A stretch of 64,000 bases of DNA from Sarcophilus harrisii (GCF_902635505.1 NC_045429.1:32817257-32881256), one strand, 5' to 3'. Numbered from the stretch's first letter, positions 10,827 to 22,300 are shown. Notes: generated from the sequence alone by a model not told the origin. Numbers and translations: made by a program.

Positions 10827-11970
10827 TCAGAAACACAGATAGAGCAGCCAAAAGTCAGCAGGCCGGTGACCTCCCAGCATCTCTTGGTTCAGCCCTTCTG
10901 CATGGCTCTCAGGGCCCACTCCACTCTCTCTAGGAGGAGGACCTGTGCCTCTACCTAGGTCCCCCCCCCCAAGAAAGTCTCTCAGGCTGTTTATGAACTG
11001 AGAGCTGATGCGGCTTCACAGAATTTTCCACCGGCCGTCTGCTGGTTATTTGTGTGCATCAGGGCATGGTTTGGGGACATCTGCTTTTTAGTACCACATC
11101 TGGGAACTCCTCCCCATTCCCAGTTTCTTCCCTTGGCAGCCTCGTCCAGCAGACTAATTTTCCCTTTCTCTTCACTGGCTTTCAAGGTAGGTCTAGGGGT
11201 CTGCAGCTTGTGCCAATTACCCATCATTCCATCATCACCCCCCTTATTCTTTGACTTCCTTTCACTCATCGTCATTTAGCACCCTGAAGCTTGCTTTGCA
11301 GGAGTCTCTCCTGCTTTGGCTGAGATGGGACATTAAATGATGATCCCATAAGTCATCACAGGGATGACGGGGAACTTGAAATCCTCCCCTCATCCTCCCA
11401 GTCCCGCCCTGTCAGAATATGTCCCAGATTCTTCCAATTAGGATCTGACGCACTTCTCGTCAAACCCAAGAGCCGGTCCCAAAGCGTGAAAGATCCTCAG
11501 CACCTAAAACAATTCAACAACTTGACTTCCATGTCTGGCAAACGTCAAACAACACCATGAAACCAGAGAACCCAATTAGGTGACTTCTTTTTTTTTCCAA
11601 TTAACTTAGTCCCTATTTCTCTCTTTGGGGGTGAGAGGAAGAAATAATTGTCCAGATGGACCCCGTGAGTTTTGTATGAGTATCTATTAATTATCTAAGA
11701 AGACTTAGGTTAATTGTCCAAGAAGGAACTATTTAATGTAATAGAGTCATTCTTCCAAGTTTTTAAAAATAATTAATGGACATTCAAGTACCATTCAGGT
11801 TGTCCACCTGTTATTTCTCACTCTATAGTGGTAAGTTGCCAGCCATACTTATCCTTAATTATATTTTTGGTAACACTTGTTGCAGGCAAGTTGCATTTTT
11901 CACCAAGCTGCTTAAGATCATACTCTATGAAAATACAATTTGGAGTTAACATTTTACTCCAGCCTATAGA
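10827..11970. other. Repeat-poor unassigned sequence
   Basis: No mobile element recognised. 11480-11960 contains several TTAATTA/AATTA motifs and looks compositionally unlike its flanks; possible conserved noncoding DNA, not demonstrated. Confidence 0.4.
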
Positions 11971-11977
11971 CCAATAG

Positions 11978-12300
11978 TTAAGCCAACAAGCATTTATTAA
12001 GCACCTGCTATGTGTCAGACACTGTGTTGAGCCCTGGGAATGCTTGTTGAGTTGTTTTCAATTGTGTCCAACTGTGTGTGACTCTTCTTAGGGTTTTCTT
12101 GGCAAAGTTTTCCATGTCGTTCTCCAGCTCATTTTACAGATGAGGAAACAAAGGAAAACAAGATCGAGTGACATGTCCAAGGTTACACAGCTAGTAAGGC
12201 TCTGGATCCAGGTCTTCCTGACTCTAAATCTAGTAATCTAGTCATTGCACCCCTTAGCTGCCCCTGAGGATGCAAAGAGAGGTAAAAACAGGGTCCCTAC
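11978..12300 (+). repeat. Ancient repeat split by a SINE
   Basis: CAAGCATTTATTAAGCACCT, CTGTGTTGAGCCCTGGGAAT, then after the Mar-1 SINE the expected continuation GAGGATGCAAAGAGAGGTAA and CAGGGTCCCTAC. Confidence 0.65.
12040..12266 (-). mobile_element. Mar-1-type SINE
   Basis: Antisense: TTTTCAATTGTGTCCAACTG, GGGTTTTCTTGGCAAAGTTT, CAAGGTTACACAGCTAGTAA, ending GCCCC. It interrupts the ancient repeat at 11978-12300. Confidence 0.85.
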
Positions 12301-12779
12301 ATTACTCATAATTTTTTTACCTCTTCCCTCAAGATTTCTTCTAGAATTACCAAGGGAAATCTCTGGGTGTTTAATATCTTAATCCTTTCTGAGTAGTGAA
12401 AAAAGAACAATCCCTAGGTAAGTCAGAGAATGAAAGGCAATGATTTTAATTAGTTCAGGGGTACTACTTTTTATTCCAAGTTTGATGACCACTTTGTACT
12501 CCCAATTCCAGGACCTTATCCTTTGTTCTTGACCTGCTATAAGAAAAAGGCTTGTGAAACCTCAGACCAGAGAAATAATTTATTATTTTAAATATTTAAA
12601 TATTTTTATTTCTTAATTTCTTAATATTTTCAGTTGAACAAAAAAAGAAAAATTTTTAATCAGAGCAAGATTTCACAACTGGTTAGATGGGAGAGAGAAT
12701 GAGGGACTCAACTCCCTTCAAGATTAAGAACCTGGGGAACTAGAAGGATCCTGGTGATTTCAACAAAAACAAGGAAGTT
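12301..12779. other. Unassigned sequence
   Basis: AT-rich, including TATTTAAATATTTAAATATT at about 12580-12610. No gene seen. Confidence 0.4.
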
Positions 12780-12960
12780 TAGAAGAGGAGGGCACTCTGG
12801 GGAAAAGATAATGGGTTATGTTTAGGAAATGTTGAATTTGAGATTTCTTTGAGACATCTAGTTTAAATGTCCAATGGACAATTGGTGATGAGGGATTGAA
12901 ACCTCTAGGTTGGGGCTGAATATCTGGCTCTGGGAGCCACTGGTATAGAGGTGATAATGA
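12780..12960 (+). repeat. Ancient repeat, same family as 16940-17690
   Basis: GAGATTTCTTTGAGACATCT, GCTCTGGGAGCCACTGGTAT, AGAGGTGATAATGACTG follow the order of that family's distal part. Confidence 0.5.
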
Positions 12961-13064
12961 CTGTAATAATGAAATGAAAAGATCATTAAAAGAAATCTTA
13001 ACTCTGAGTCAAGAAAAAAAGTAGCAAAAGTCTTGGAAAAGAGAAAATGAAGAAGACCCTCTTC

Positions 13065-13190
13065 ACTAGATCAAGATCTGTTGAGAGAAGGGACTATCTT
13101 TTGCCTTTGCTTATATCCCCAGCATTCAGCACAGTGACTGATACAAAACAGGTGCTTAATATATGCTTATTAACTGTCTGACTTCCCACT
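13065..13190 (+). mobile_element. L2 3' tail
   Basis: AGGGACTATCTTTTGCCTTT, CCCAGCATTCAGCACAGTGA, GGTGCTTAATATATGCTTAT. Confidence 0.75.
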
Positions 13191-14315
13191 AGAGAGGTAA
13201 AGGATGGCTACCACAATATATGGTAGATGTTGGTAAACAAGGTTTCTGTGCTGGTTGTTTTTGCTTAATTATTTTTCTTTGTCATAAGATGGAGCCAATG
13301 AATGGAGAGGGGAATAATGGGATGTAAAGAAAATAGACATCAAAAAATAGATTACTCAAATGCTGTAATTATTCTAAAAACCTTGGGTCTGTGGGTCTCC
13401 CTGAGACTCCTGAATCTCAATTGTGGTACCAGGTACTGTGTATACTCTTCCTTCCAGTTCTTGTCTAGAAACTCCAAACTCTTTATGCCTGTATTATATC
13501 TGATTTGTCAGACTTTGCTCTTTAATACTTAGATTTTCCTCGACAGTGACATCAGAGGGGAGAAGCTGTTCCTTCCATACAGAACCCATCATCTTTTAGT
13601 TCTTTATATAATTGGATACTAGGAGTGTCTGGAGAACTCTTTGTAACTGAGTCTTTGAAGATGAAGGTTCCATTGGTAATTCCCATTTTTCCTCCTTGCT
13701 AAGAACCAAAGACCATCCTCTCCAGATTGCTGGCAACAATCCTGGTTGAACTTCTTCCCTAATTGGCTATTTCATTTTAGACCTCATTTTAACTGAGTTC
13801 ATTTGTGCCGTAACATCTCCCATCCCATCCCTCTTTACAAAGAAATTGTGCAACAGGGGTCTAATGTCAGACTCTCTAAGAATGAATGTTTTAACCCTGC
13901 CGAACTTTTTTTCCCCTTAATTGTTTTCCCCTTTGTTATAAGGAGTTGGTTGGAGAAAAAGATGTATTGGGAAATACAGGTGATGTAAGCACAAAAGATA
14001 ACAATAACAATATTAAAAAAAAATAAAACAGGCCATGAAAAGATGGTCCAGATGACAGATACAACTGTAAGGCCCTCCACTGAGTCAGACTATCACTACG
14101 TGTGTCTTGGGCAGGAGCTATCAGCAACAACTGTGTGTAATTCAAGACAGCAAGCTTCTCTCTCATCCAGCAAAAGCAGGTGATTTTCATATAGTGTTAA
14201 TGTTTAAATAAATATGCACATCTGCTATCTGAAAGCAACATGGGTTTCATGGCTGGTTTAAGGACAGGAACATGTATTGTTCATGAGCTGAGGCAGATTT
14301 CAGTTTAGTTTAAGG
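13191..14315. other. Unassigned sequence
   Basis: No clear mobile element or exon. Several 60-80-codon open frames occur by chance. Confidence 0.4.
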
Positions 14316-14319
14316 CAGA

Positions 14320-14475
14320 ATTACTTCTTGATTAGAGTTTTGTGAGGTAGTGAATGTCCTGTCCTTGGAAAGGACTGGTGGGTCACTTGTCAAGACTATT
14401 GCAGAGGAGATCTCTGCACTGGATGGGACGTTGGACAAGGTGACTTTTCAGATCTCTCTAAGATTTTAAGATGCT
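14320..14475 (+). mobile_element. CR1/L3-like LINE 3'-end fragment
   Basis: GTGAGGTAGTGAATGTCCTG, CACTTGTCAAGACTATTGCA and a GAGGAGATCTCTGCACTGGA block follow the CR1/L3 3'-end order. Confidence 0.55.
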
Positions 14476-14502
14476 AAAAGAGAAGAGTAAATGCTATATA
14501 GG

Positions 14503-14732
14503 GTGAGTGGTATAGTGGATAGTGTCCTAGACTTGAAATCAGACCTAAGTTCGAATCTCACCTCAGACTCTTACTATAGTTGGTCAAGTCACCTAATTCT
14601 CTCAAATCATTTCCTCAACAGTTAAGGTTAAGTCACTTGCCCAGTCACATAGCTAAAAAACGTCCATTAAAAATTGAATTTGAATTCAGGTCTTCCTGAC
14701 TCCAATTTCAAAACTCTTAGCTACCCTCACCG
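14503..14732. mobile_element. Fragmented SINE pair
   Basis: A sense SINE head/core (14503-14615, GTTCGAATCTCACCTCAGAC) runs into an antisense core (14620-14732, TTGCCCAGTCACATAGCTAA; GGTCTTCCTGACTCCAATTT). Confidence 0.65.
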
Positions 14733-14734
14733 TA

Positions 14735-14962
14735 TGTTGTTGTGTTGTTCAGTTATGTCTGACTCTTCATGAGACTGTGATCCATACCATGTATAAGGTT
14801 TTCTTGGCAAAGATTTTGGAATGGTTTACCATTTTCTTCTCCAGCAGATGAAAGCAAACAGAGTTAAATGATTTGCTCAGCGTCACACAGCTAATGAGCA
14901 TCTGAGGGGGTATTTGAATTCAGGTCTTTCAATACTCTATCCATTGAGCTACCTACCTTCCT
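14735..14962 (-). mobile_element. Mar-1-type SINE
   Basis: Antisense: TTGTTCAGTTATGTCTGACT, GGTTTTCTTGGCAAAGATTT, CAGCGTCACACAGCTAATGA, ATCCATTGAGCTACCTACC. Confidence 0.85.
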
Positions 14963-15119
14963 GCAAATATGTTAGTAGTTAACTCTAATAGTTCAACTTA
15001 GTGCTTCCTCTGAGATTATGCACAATTTATATTTTATATGTGCAATTACATTTGATAATGTACAATTATACATATATACAATTTATCCTGCATATAATCT
15101 GTTTGTACAGTTGTTTGCA

Positions 15120-15370
15120 TAGCCTCCTTACTTAGATTTTGAACACCTTGAAAACAGGTATTATTTTTTACCATTTCCCCACTTTCTTTGTATTGTATGT
15201 ACAGCATATAGCATATATTAGGTGCTTAATCAATGCTTATTGACTTGACTTAGGTAAAAAGGAGACAATAATAACTCCCTACCTCTGAGGATTGTTGGGA
15301 TGATCCAGTGATGATTTACATAAAGCACTTTACAAATGTCTTAAGGTTAATGTTAACTATTTCCTCAGTT
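15120..15370 (+). mobile_element. L2 3' tail plus MIR 3' half
   Basis: L2-like CACCTTGAAAACAGGTATTA and TTAGGTGCTTAATCAATGCT (15120-15250) followed by a MIR end (GAGGATTGTTGGGATGATCC; TAAAGCACTTTACAAATGTC). Confidence 0.65.
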
Positions 15371-16205
15371 TTGGTTTTCCAGCTATTATGTTCCCAGTTT
15401 TGATTTAGTAACTTACTAAATTTAATGCAATCTAGTTTAATTTAACAGTGTTCCCCAGTGCCCAGCACTGTGTTAGATAGTGAGGAGAAGAGTGGAGATC
15501 GAAAGGCTGCTTTCTCTGTTCTAGAATTCCCAGATTTGTAGCCTGTGGATTATAGACCTGTTCATATAATACCTTAGGAGCCTAGACAAAAACCACTAAA
15601 AATCCCTCAAAAGAAACTATTAAAAAGGGAAAAGAAGCTTCCATTCAATCATTCTTTATGGGTCAGAGCCTTCCTCTGCTTCTGATGTCATTTCAGAAAT
15701 ACGGGTTCCCTCTGGCTTCTTGGCTCACCCCAGAGGTCACTGTGGCTCTGGGTGCCACAGACACAGAATTGTTCCCTCTTGTCTGGCCAGAGCACCAGAC
15801 TAGGAACCCAGAGGGCCCGAGGCTTTGGGTTTTCCCATCCTTTTCAGAAAGATGCTAAAAATCTGAGCCTGACTTCATGGCAGCAGAGAAACAGAGTGGT
15901 CGAGCCAAAATAAATTCCATATTGGGGCCACACGTTCTTTAGAATTATTTTCCAATCATTTCTGCAACAACTGCAAAGATGCACCATTTGCCAGGATGAT
16001 TCCAGAGGGAGTCAAGTTAGAGAGAATTTGGCTGGGAAGGTTGTGTGCTGAAGCAATAAAGAAAATTTTCTAGTGATTTCTAATAATCAATAGCAGTGCT
16101 TTTTTTAAAACCAAAATTTAAGAGATTAGGGGTTCCTCCCAATCTCAGTTGTGCTGAAGACTGACAAAGTATTCACTTTTAGTCCACTTAAAGAGTTCAT
16201 TCATT
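15371..16205. other. Unassigned sequence
   Basis: Includes a short (CAGTGCCCAGCACTG) palindrome-like site near 15456. No gene recognised. Confidence 0.4.
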
Positions 16206-16209
16206 CATT

Positions 16210-16660
16210 TGATGCAACCCAGAGTAGGGGAAAGAGGGTTGACATCAAGAGTCAGGAAGATTCAGCTAGTTTTGAATACCTCTTGGCTGTGAGACCCAAG
16301 ACTAATCATTTAAGTTTTCAGACAACTCTCTGAGACTTTTACATTAAAGAACTGTTGTCTGTTTGCTTTGATAGAAAGAGTTTCCTCATTGGGAATTCCC
16401 TACTTTTAGAACTCATTGGTCCAGAAAAGAAAATTATTCCTGTATTCAGCAAATATTTATTGAGTACCTCAAATAGCAGAAATCACAGGACACTGGGAGT
16501 CAAAAGACCTGAATTCTAGTCTAGATTTTAATATTAATTAACCGTATATTTTTGGGTATATAACTTCACTTTTCCTGATCTTAGTTTCTTCATCTGGAAT
16601 ATGGGAAGGAGGAGTTTAGAATAGAAGATTTTTCAGATCTAAAACTATGACTTGCAGTAA
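16210..16660 (+). mobile_element. Two degenerate tRNA-SINE/Ther copies
   Basis: 16210-16360 (GACATCAAGAGTCAGGAAGA; CTTGGCTGTGAGACC) and 16485-16655 (GAGTCAAAAGACCTGAATTC; GTTTCTTCATCTGGAATATG). Confidence 0.6.
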
Positions 16661-16749
16661 AAATACCTCTGGATAGAGGGTAATTATAGGTAATTAGAAG
16701 ATAAAATGTGATCTTAAAACTATGAAAATTAAGTAAATGAATATAAAAA

Positions 16750-16938
16750 TAAAACACTTATTAAGTGCTTACTATGTGCCAAGCACTGTGCTAAACATTT
16801 TACCAATATAATCTCATTTGATCCTGTGAAATAGGTACTATTATTATTCCCATATTAACTTTTGAGGTAACAGGTTAAGTGATTTGACCAGGGTCTTATA
16901 GCTAGTACAATCTGAGGCTGATTCAAACTCAAGCACAG
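16750..16938 (-). mobile_element. MIR/Ther-1 SINE
   Basis: Antisense: CTTACTATGTGCCAAGCACT, ATAATCTCATTTGATCCTGT, GGTTAAGTGATTTGACCAGG. Confidence 0.8.
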
Positions 16939-16939
16939 G

Positions 16940-17690
16940 ACATTTTAGAGAAGGGTAGTAAAATGATTAGATCTGTGTTATGAGAACATCAGTGTGATAT
17001 TTGTGGGAAGCATGGAATGGAGAGGGAAGAAGGAAGACAAGGAGGTCAATTAGAAAGCTATTGTAATAGTCCAGACAAGAGGTGAGGAGAGTGAACTAAA
17101 GAGAGAAAAACGAGTCAGGAACAAATGTGAGAGAGAGTAAAATCATAGGTAAAAACAACAGAATTTAGCTACTGATTGGATTGCTATTGTTCAGTCATTT
17201 CAGTCACATCCAACTTTTCATGACCTCATTTGGGATTTTCTTGGCAAAAATAATAGAGTGGTTTGTTCTTTCTTCTCCAGATCATTTTACAGACAAAGAA
17301 ACTGAGGCAAACAGGGTCAAGTGACTTACCCAGCATCACACAGCAGGGAGGTGTCTGAGTTTGGATCTGACCTCAGGAAGATGAAGCTGGGTACTCTATC
17401 CACTATGCCATTTGGCTGCTCACTGATTGGATATGGAAAGAAAAAGAATCAATAATTACTCCAGTTATGAATTTGAATGACTGGAGAAATGATGGTGCCA
17501 TTAAAAAAAAATAAACGTTTAGAAAGAAATGTAATGAGTTCTGTTTTGAACATTCAAATTTGAGATATCTACAGAACATCCAGGTGGAAATGGTCAACAG
17601 GAAATTAGGTGGTAATATGGAACTAGTATCTAAGATTTGGTTATTTGTTTTAGGATATTCGAAGTGACTGAGCAAAAAGTGAGACTCTAA
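16940..17690 (+). repeat. Ancient interspersed repeat split by a SINE
   Basis: GAAGACAAGGAGGTCAATTA, GCTATTGTAATAGTCCAGAC and, after the SINE, GAGATATCTACAGAACATCC and AGGTGGAAATGGTCAACAGG. Class not certain (old LINE or LTR-less repeat). Confidence 0.55.
17182..17421 (-). mobile_element. Mar-1-type SINE with 11-bp TSD
   Basis: Antisense copy (TTGTTCAGTCATTTCAGTCA; GGGATTTTCTTGGCAAAAAT; CACTATGCCATTTGGCTGCT). Perfect TSD ACTGATTGGAT at 17171-17181 and 17422-17432 proves it inserted into the older repeat. Confidence 0.92.
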
Positions 17691-18285
17691 AAATGATAAA
17701 TTTATCTATATTGTGCAACAAGTAACGTTCCCTTCCTGGTATTGCTCTAGAGTTATTAGTTAAAGTGACATCCCCAAACCCCAACCCCATAATCCACATG
17801 TAGCTTCCAATGCAGATGCAGATTCAAAAAGTAGAAACAAGAAAATATTGGAGGTTTTCACATGGACTAAGAAATCTGGTAGTATCTTCAGTTTTAGGGA
17901 GCATCCTCTAGAAATGGAATATCAGGAAGTTTTGTCTAATTTTGAGTTACAATTGGCCAGGTAGGGCGATCTATACTTTTAATTCTTCCACGTCATCTGG
18001 AAATATGTATAGAGTTACAATACATTTGCACATGTGTACATCTGTATATTTGAATGTGTCTATCAATCCAGCTACCATCTATCTCCCTACTTATCTATCC
18101 ATCTATATCTGAAACCACATCTATTTCTTATCTGTTTCTGCATCTCACAAACCATTCAAATCCAAGATCTGGTCATGTAAATTAGCATCTGCTTAGCAAC
18201 TCCATGGGGTGGAGAATAGCTGAAGCAGTCTATGAGCCAAGATCTGGGCAAATTACAGTTTTTACAGATGGGGTGGGAAGGGGAG
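17691..18285. other. Unassigned sequence
   Basis: Contains ATCTATCTCCCTACTTATCT-type tracts near 18075. No gene recognised. Confidence 0.4.
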
Positions 18286-18289
18286 AATG

Positions 18290-18515
18290 GAATAAATATT
18301 TCTAAAGTATCCACTGTGTGCCAAGCAGTTTTATAATGATCTCATTTGATTTTGACAACAATTCCGGGAGGTAGGTGTGATTATTATCCCCATTTTGCAG
18401 ATGGAGAAACTGAGGCTGGCAGAAAGTTATGTGACTTACCAAGTGTCTGAGGCCAGACATTGGTCTTCCTGACTCCAGACCCAGAGCTCTATCCACAGAG
18501 CCTCCAACTGCCTCT
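18290..18515 (-). mobile_element. MIR/Ther-1 SINE
   Basis: Antisense: CACTGTGTGCCAAGCAGTTT, CCGGGAGGTAGGTGTGATTA, CAGATGGAGAAACTGAGGCT, GCTCTATCCACAGAGCCTCC. Confidence 0.85.
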
Positions 18516-18569
18516 CTTGACTTGGTTCCCAGGAAAATCTTTTATTTTCTTTAAGTACCTAATTATTAC

Positions 18570-18778
18570 AATATGGAAGGCAGGTTCAATGCCCCAAATT
18601 GACATTCAAAAGACCTGTGTTCAAATCCTGGCCCTGACACTTTACTTAGTATTGGTATGAGCTTGAAAAAGGTCCCTTTGCCATTCTGGATCTCCGTATC
18701 CACATCTCTAAATGAAGGGGTTGGACTTAATGACCTCACAGGTCCTTTCCAGCTCTACATTCTGTGCCCTGTGGACTT
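18570..18778 (+). mobile_element. Ther-type SINE
   Basis: GACCTGTGTTCAAATCCTGG and the tail GGGGTTGGACTTAATGACCT, CAGGTCCTTTCCAGCTCTAC. Confidence 0.7.
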
Positions 18779-18909
18779 GGGAAGTAACTAATAATTACTA
18801 CTTTCAAATGTAACACCAGGTCTGCTCTTACTCTCCCAATCCCCATTGCACCATCAGGTCAGATCCCCAGAGGGCAGCTGCTTATTTCCAATTAAGCAAA
18901 TAGATTTTA

Positions 18910-19745
18910 ACTCCTTGATTTTCTCTTGACTTTTGTGTTTGCATTTCAAAATTTCTACTCAGCTCTAGTCTTTTCATCAGAAATGTTTGGAAGTTCTCTC
19001 TGCCATTAAAGATATATTTTTCCTCGGTCAATAAAAAGTTATAAAAAAGTTATTAAAAAAAGATATATTTTTCCCCCGTTGGATTGCAGTCAGTTCTATA
19101 TGTTAAGTTATTGTTAGTTGTAAACCTATACTTTTTTGTCTTCTGGAATGTTGTATTACAAGATCTCCTAATTGTAGTGCAAGCTGGCAGGTCTTAGGAG
19201 ATCCTGACTTATGAGATCATGGTACTTAAACTGCTTCATTCTGGTTTTTTTTTTTTTTTTTTTTTTGGATGGCTTTTAGCTATGACATTCTTTGGGTTGC
19301 TTCTTTTGGGGGTTCAATCAGGAGGTAATTGGTAGATTCTTTCTGTCTTTATTTTACTCTATGGTTTAATAGATCTAGGCAGTTTTCACCTATGATTTCT
19401 TTAAATATAGTGTTTAAGCTTTGTTTGTTTTTTTAAATCACATCTTTCAGACAGAACAGTAATTTCTGAATTAATTTTTCTTGACCTGTTTTATAGGTCA
19501 GATGTTTTTAATATTAAATATCTCTTATTTTCATCTATTTTTTAGGCTTTTGTTTTGTTCTAATATTTCTTGATGTCTTATGGATAAACTGGTTCCTAAT
19601 CTTCCTATTTTTATTTTCAGGGTAAGATTGACCACTTTCCCTCTTAAACTATTCTCTTTTCAATTCTTTCCTCAAAGGCTTTCATTTCATTTTTTCTCAT
19701 GCTTCATTTATTTTAGGTACATATAGTATTTTCTTGTGGAAAATA
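18910..19745 (-). mobile_element. L1/HAL1 ORF1 relic
   Basis: Reads antisense through the ORF1 C-terminal domain (CTTTTCATCAGAAATGTTTG; GTCTTCTGGAATGTTGTATT; GGTTCAATCAGGAGGTAATT) to the coiled-coil-encoding part. Many stops and indels; ancient. A tiny L1-like insertion sits at 19024-19058 and a T-run at 19244-19266. Confidence 0.75.
19024..19058 (+). mobile_element. Hyper-truncated L1-like insertion with 16-bp TSD
   Basis: A 35-bp insert beginning TCGGTCAATAAAAAGTTATA and ending in A, resembling only the last bases of an L1 plus tail. It is bounded by perfect TSDs AAAGATATATTTTTCC at 19008-19023 and 19059-19074. The host is the L1/HAL1 ORF1 relic. Confidence 0.75.
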
Positions 19746-19816
19746 GGATTTTTTCCCCTTTGAGTCTCTGCTTGCAATTTTTACAGTTACTCTCTACTTT
19801 GGGGGAAAAGTTGCAA

Positions 19817-19817
19817 T

Positions 19818-19883
<66 letters not shown>

Positions 19884-19884
19884 A
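19817..19884. repeat. (GATA)n(GACA)n microsatellite
   Basis: About nine GATA units run directly into about seven GACA units. Confidence 0.95.
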
Positions 19885-20269
19885 AGACAAAGAATCGTGC
19901 AAGTTATATATGTGTCTGGCCTTCTCTGTCACAGTAGCAGGCTGTGGGTTTGCCTGCCCAGCTTTGCTGGTGGTACCCTTTGGCTTTTCATTCAGCTCTG
20001 GAGAGGAAAAATTACTTACTATATAGTTAATCATGAATTTCTTGATCATTGTCCATTATGGTGCAAATTTCAATTTTTTCCTGGAATAGTTATAGCAGAG
20101 AAGGTGGCTACATTTCTTTTTAAAGGAGGAAGGTGGTAAATACAATATATCCAACAGACAAGTATAGAATAGGAGAGGGAATGATGGGATACATCTACAT
20201 ACATTCTTGCTCTTCCTTTCCTGTGACATTCTATCGGTACTCTCTCTGTTTTCATATAAGCTCTCCCTC
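19885..20269. other. Unassigned sequence
   Basis: No repeat or exon recognised. Confidence 0.4.
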
Positions 20270-20363
20270 TGGGTATTCTCTCATTGCCTTTTCTTCTCAG
20301 AATTCCTAGTTTTCTTCAAAACTCAACTCAAATACCTTTCCTGATCCTCAAAGCTGCTAATTA
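20270..20363 (+). mobile_element. L2 ORF2 fragment, L1 target
   Basis: AGAATTCCTAGTTTTCTTCA, CTCAACTCAAATACCTTTCC, TGATCCTCAAAGCTGCTAAT follow the L2 C-terminal coding block. Confidence 0.65.
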
Positions 20364-20686
20364 ATTTTTATTATTATTATAGCTTTTTATTTACAAAACA
20401 TTTGCATGGGTAATTTTTCAACATTGACCCTTGCAAAATCTTCTGTTCCAAATTTTCCCTTCTTTCCCCCCACCCCCTCTTCTAGATGGCAGGTAGTTTA
20501 ATACATGTTAAATATGTTAAAATATATGTTAAATCCAATATATGTATACATATTTATACAGTTATCTTGCTGCACAAGAAAAATCGGATCTAGAAAGAAA
20601 AAACCTGAGAAGGAAAACAAAAATGCAAGCAAACAATAACAGAAGAGTGGAAATGCTATGTTGTGGTCCACACTCATTTCCCATGA
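20364..20686 (-). mobile_element. 5'-truncated L1 3' UTR
   Basis: Antisense L1 end: AGCTTTTTATTTACAAAACA, GGGTAATTTTTCAACATTGA, CTTGCTGCACAAGAAAAATC. TSDs AAGCTGCTAATTA (20351-20363) and AAACTGCTAATTA (20687-20699) differ at one base. Confidence 0.9.
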
Positions 20687-20924
20687 AAACTGCTAATTAT
20701 GGAGACATTTAGAGATGAACTCGCAATTACAGCTGTACCTAAGGGAATGGATAGCCTTGGGAAGTGTTGGGTTCTCCCTCACTAGACAACTACAAGCAGA
20801 GGCCAGAGGATCACCTATTGAATATTTCCTTGTGAAGGATTCATCTTAGGATATGTATTGGAATAGATAGATGAGCATTGAGTTATCTTCCTCCCTTGAA
20901 TTTCTGTGGTATATTCTCCAGGGA

Positions 20925-21172
20925 AGACCCAATACAGAGGCTGAGTAGGACTAGGAGACAGGGAAACATGAATTCAAATCTGACCTCAAATACTTATGAG
21001 ATGTGTTCCCTAAAGTCATTTATTTCATCTCTCTCTGTCTTAGTTTCCTCATCTGTCAAATGGAAATAATAATGGCATTTACCTCAAAGGATTATTGTGA
21101 GTCTCAAATGAGATTATACACGTAAACCAGGTTGCAAGGCAAAAAGTGCTATATAATGCTAGCTATTAAGAG
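20925..21172 (+). mobile_element. MIR SINE
   Basis: CATGAATTCAAATCTGACCT, AGTTTCCTCATCTGTCAAAT, GGATTATTGTGAGTCTCAAA, ATAATGCTAGCTATTA. Confidence 0.85.

Positions 21173-21175
<3 letters not shown>

Positions 21176-21217
<42 letters not shown>
21176..21217. repeat. (TA)n microsatellite
   Basis: About 20 uninterrupted TA units. Confidence 0.95.
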
Positions 21218-21221
<4 letters not shown>

Positions 21222-22075
21222 GAAGATTAATGATAAGAATAATACAAAGATGAGAACAAAATCATAATTGAAAAAGAAGGTCTGTTCTCTTGGTTAGAAG
21301 GATAGAAATACAAGTGGGAGGAAGGGAGAGATTCTAAGGCAAGAATCCAGTTTTGGAAACATAGCCCTGATATGATTCTGTTTTGCACAATTAGTGCCTT
21401 AAGTTTGAACTCTGAGGTGGCTCTTTATCATTGAGCATCAAAGTAAAATCTATATAAATATGTGTCAGAAGCTTAGTTTCTGGCCATTAAATTTACCAAA
21501 ATTTACTCTATAGGTCACCAGGGGGCACTTCTGTTTCTCTACCAAGGAATTCCTTGTCCAAACAGAGCAAACAAAATGACTTGGATGTAAATAAGTCAGA
21601 ATCCTGTGGAATGTGTATACATTAAATCCTCCTCTTGCAAGACCTCTCGGACGACATGATGCATTAGATGGAATTCTTACTGTACAGCTGGAAAGACACA
21701 AGGTTCTCTTTTTCAAAAGAGCATCCGATCTCTGCCTTTTGCTGGAAATCTCCACAACTGCTCTGGATCTTTGACTATGGACTTTGAGGAGATAAGGTAT
21801 CAAGGGGCAATAAGGTCAGTATGGGGGTCTGTTCTAGGGTGAATTTCTACTTATATTCAACTGATGGGAACCCCAGCTTTTCAAAATGGTAAGGCCATTG
21901 GAGGTCTCTGATAAAAAATGAAAGAAATAGCGATTCTGGAGCTGTGACCTATGGCCAAGCAATGAGCCTGAAAAAGGGATAATTCTTGAAATTAAACTCA
22001 GCACTAACAAGAAAGGAATTCCAGGATGTAACAGCAGAATTTCGGGTCAGAAGCTATTGTTCAAATCCCCATTCT
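21218..22075. other. Unassigned sequence
   Basis: Mostly unique-looking; no exon or element recognised. Confidence 0.4.
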
Positions 22076-22079
22076 TCTA

Positions 22080-22300
22080 TTCATAGCTTTATGGATTTTT
22101 ACCAGGAAAGCCATCTAGCCCAATGCCCAAGAGCAAGTGATTTGATCAAATAACAGAGGAAGCCTTACTATAAAGTCAGCAATTTTGCTACTGTGCTCCT
22201 TACTTTCAGTATGATTTTTGACAAGTCATTTTGGCCCTTTCTGGGCCACAAATTGTCTATGGCAATATGAGGATTAAAGTAGATCTTCTATGACAACCTA
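22080..22300. mobile_element. Degenerate Ther-type fragments
   Basis: 22080-22200 resembles antisense Ther-2 (GCCATCTAGCCCAATGCCCA); 22205-22300 resembles a sense MIR end. Confidence 0.45.

Noticed and set aside
10222-10958. Frames of up to 206 codons rich in Ser/Leu/Val/Cys or Arg/Glu
   Set aside because: Translations of a pyrimidine satellite; low complexity and present in many frames on both strands.
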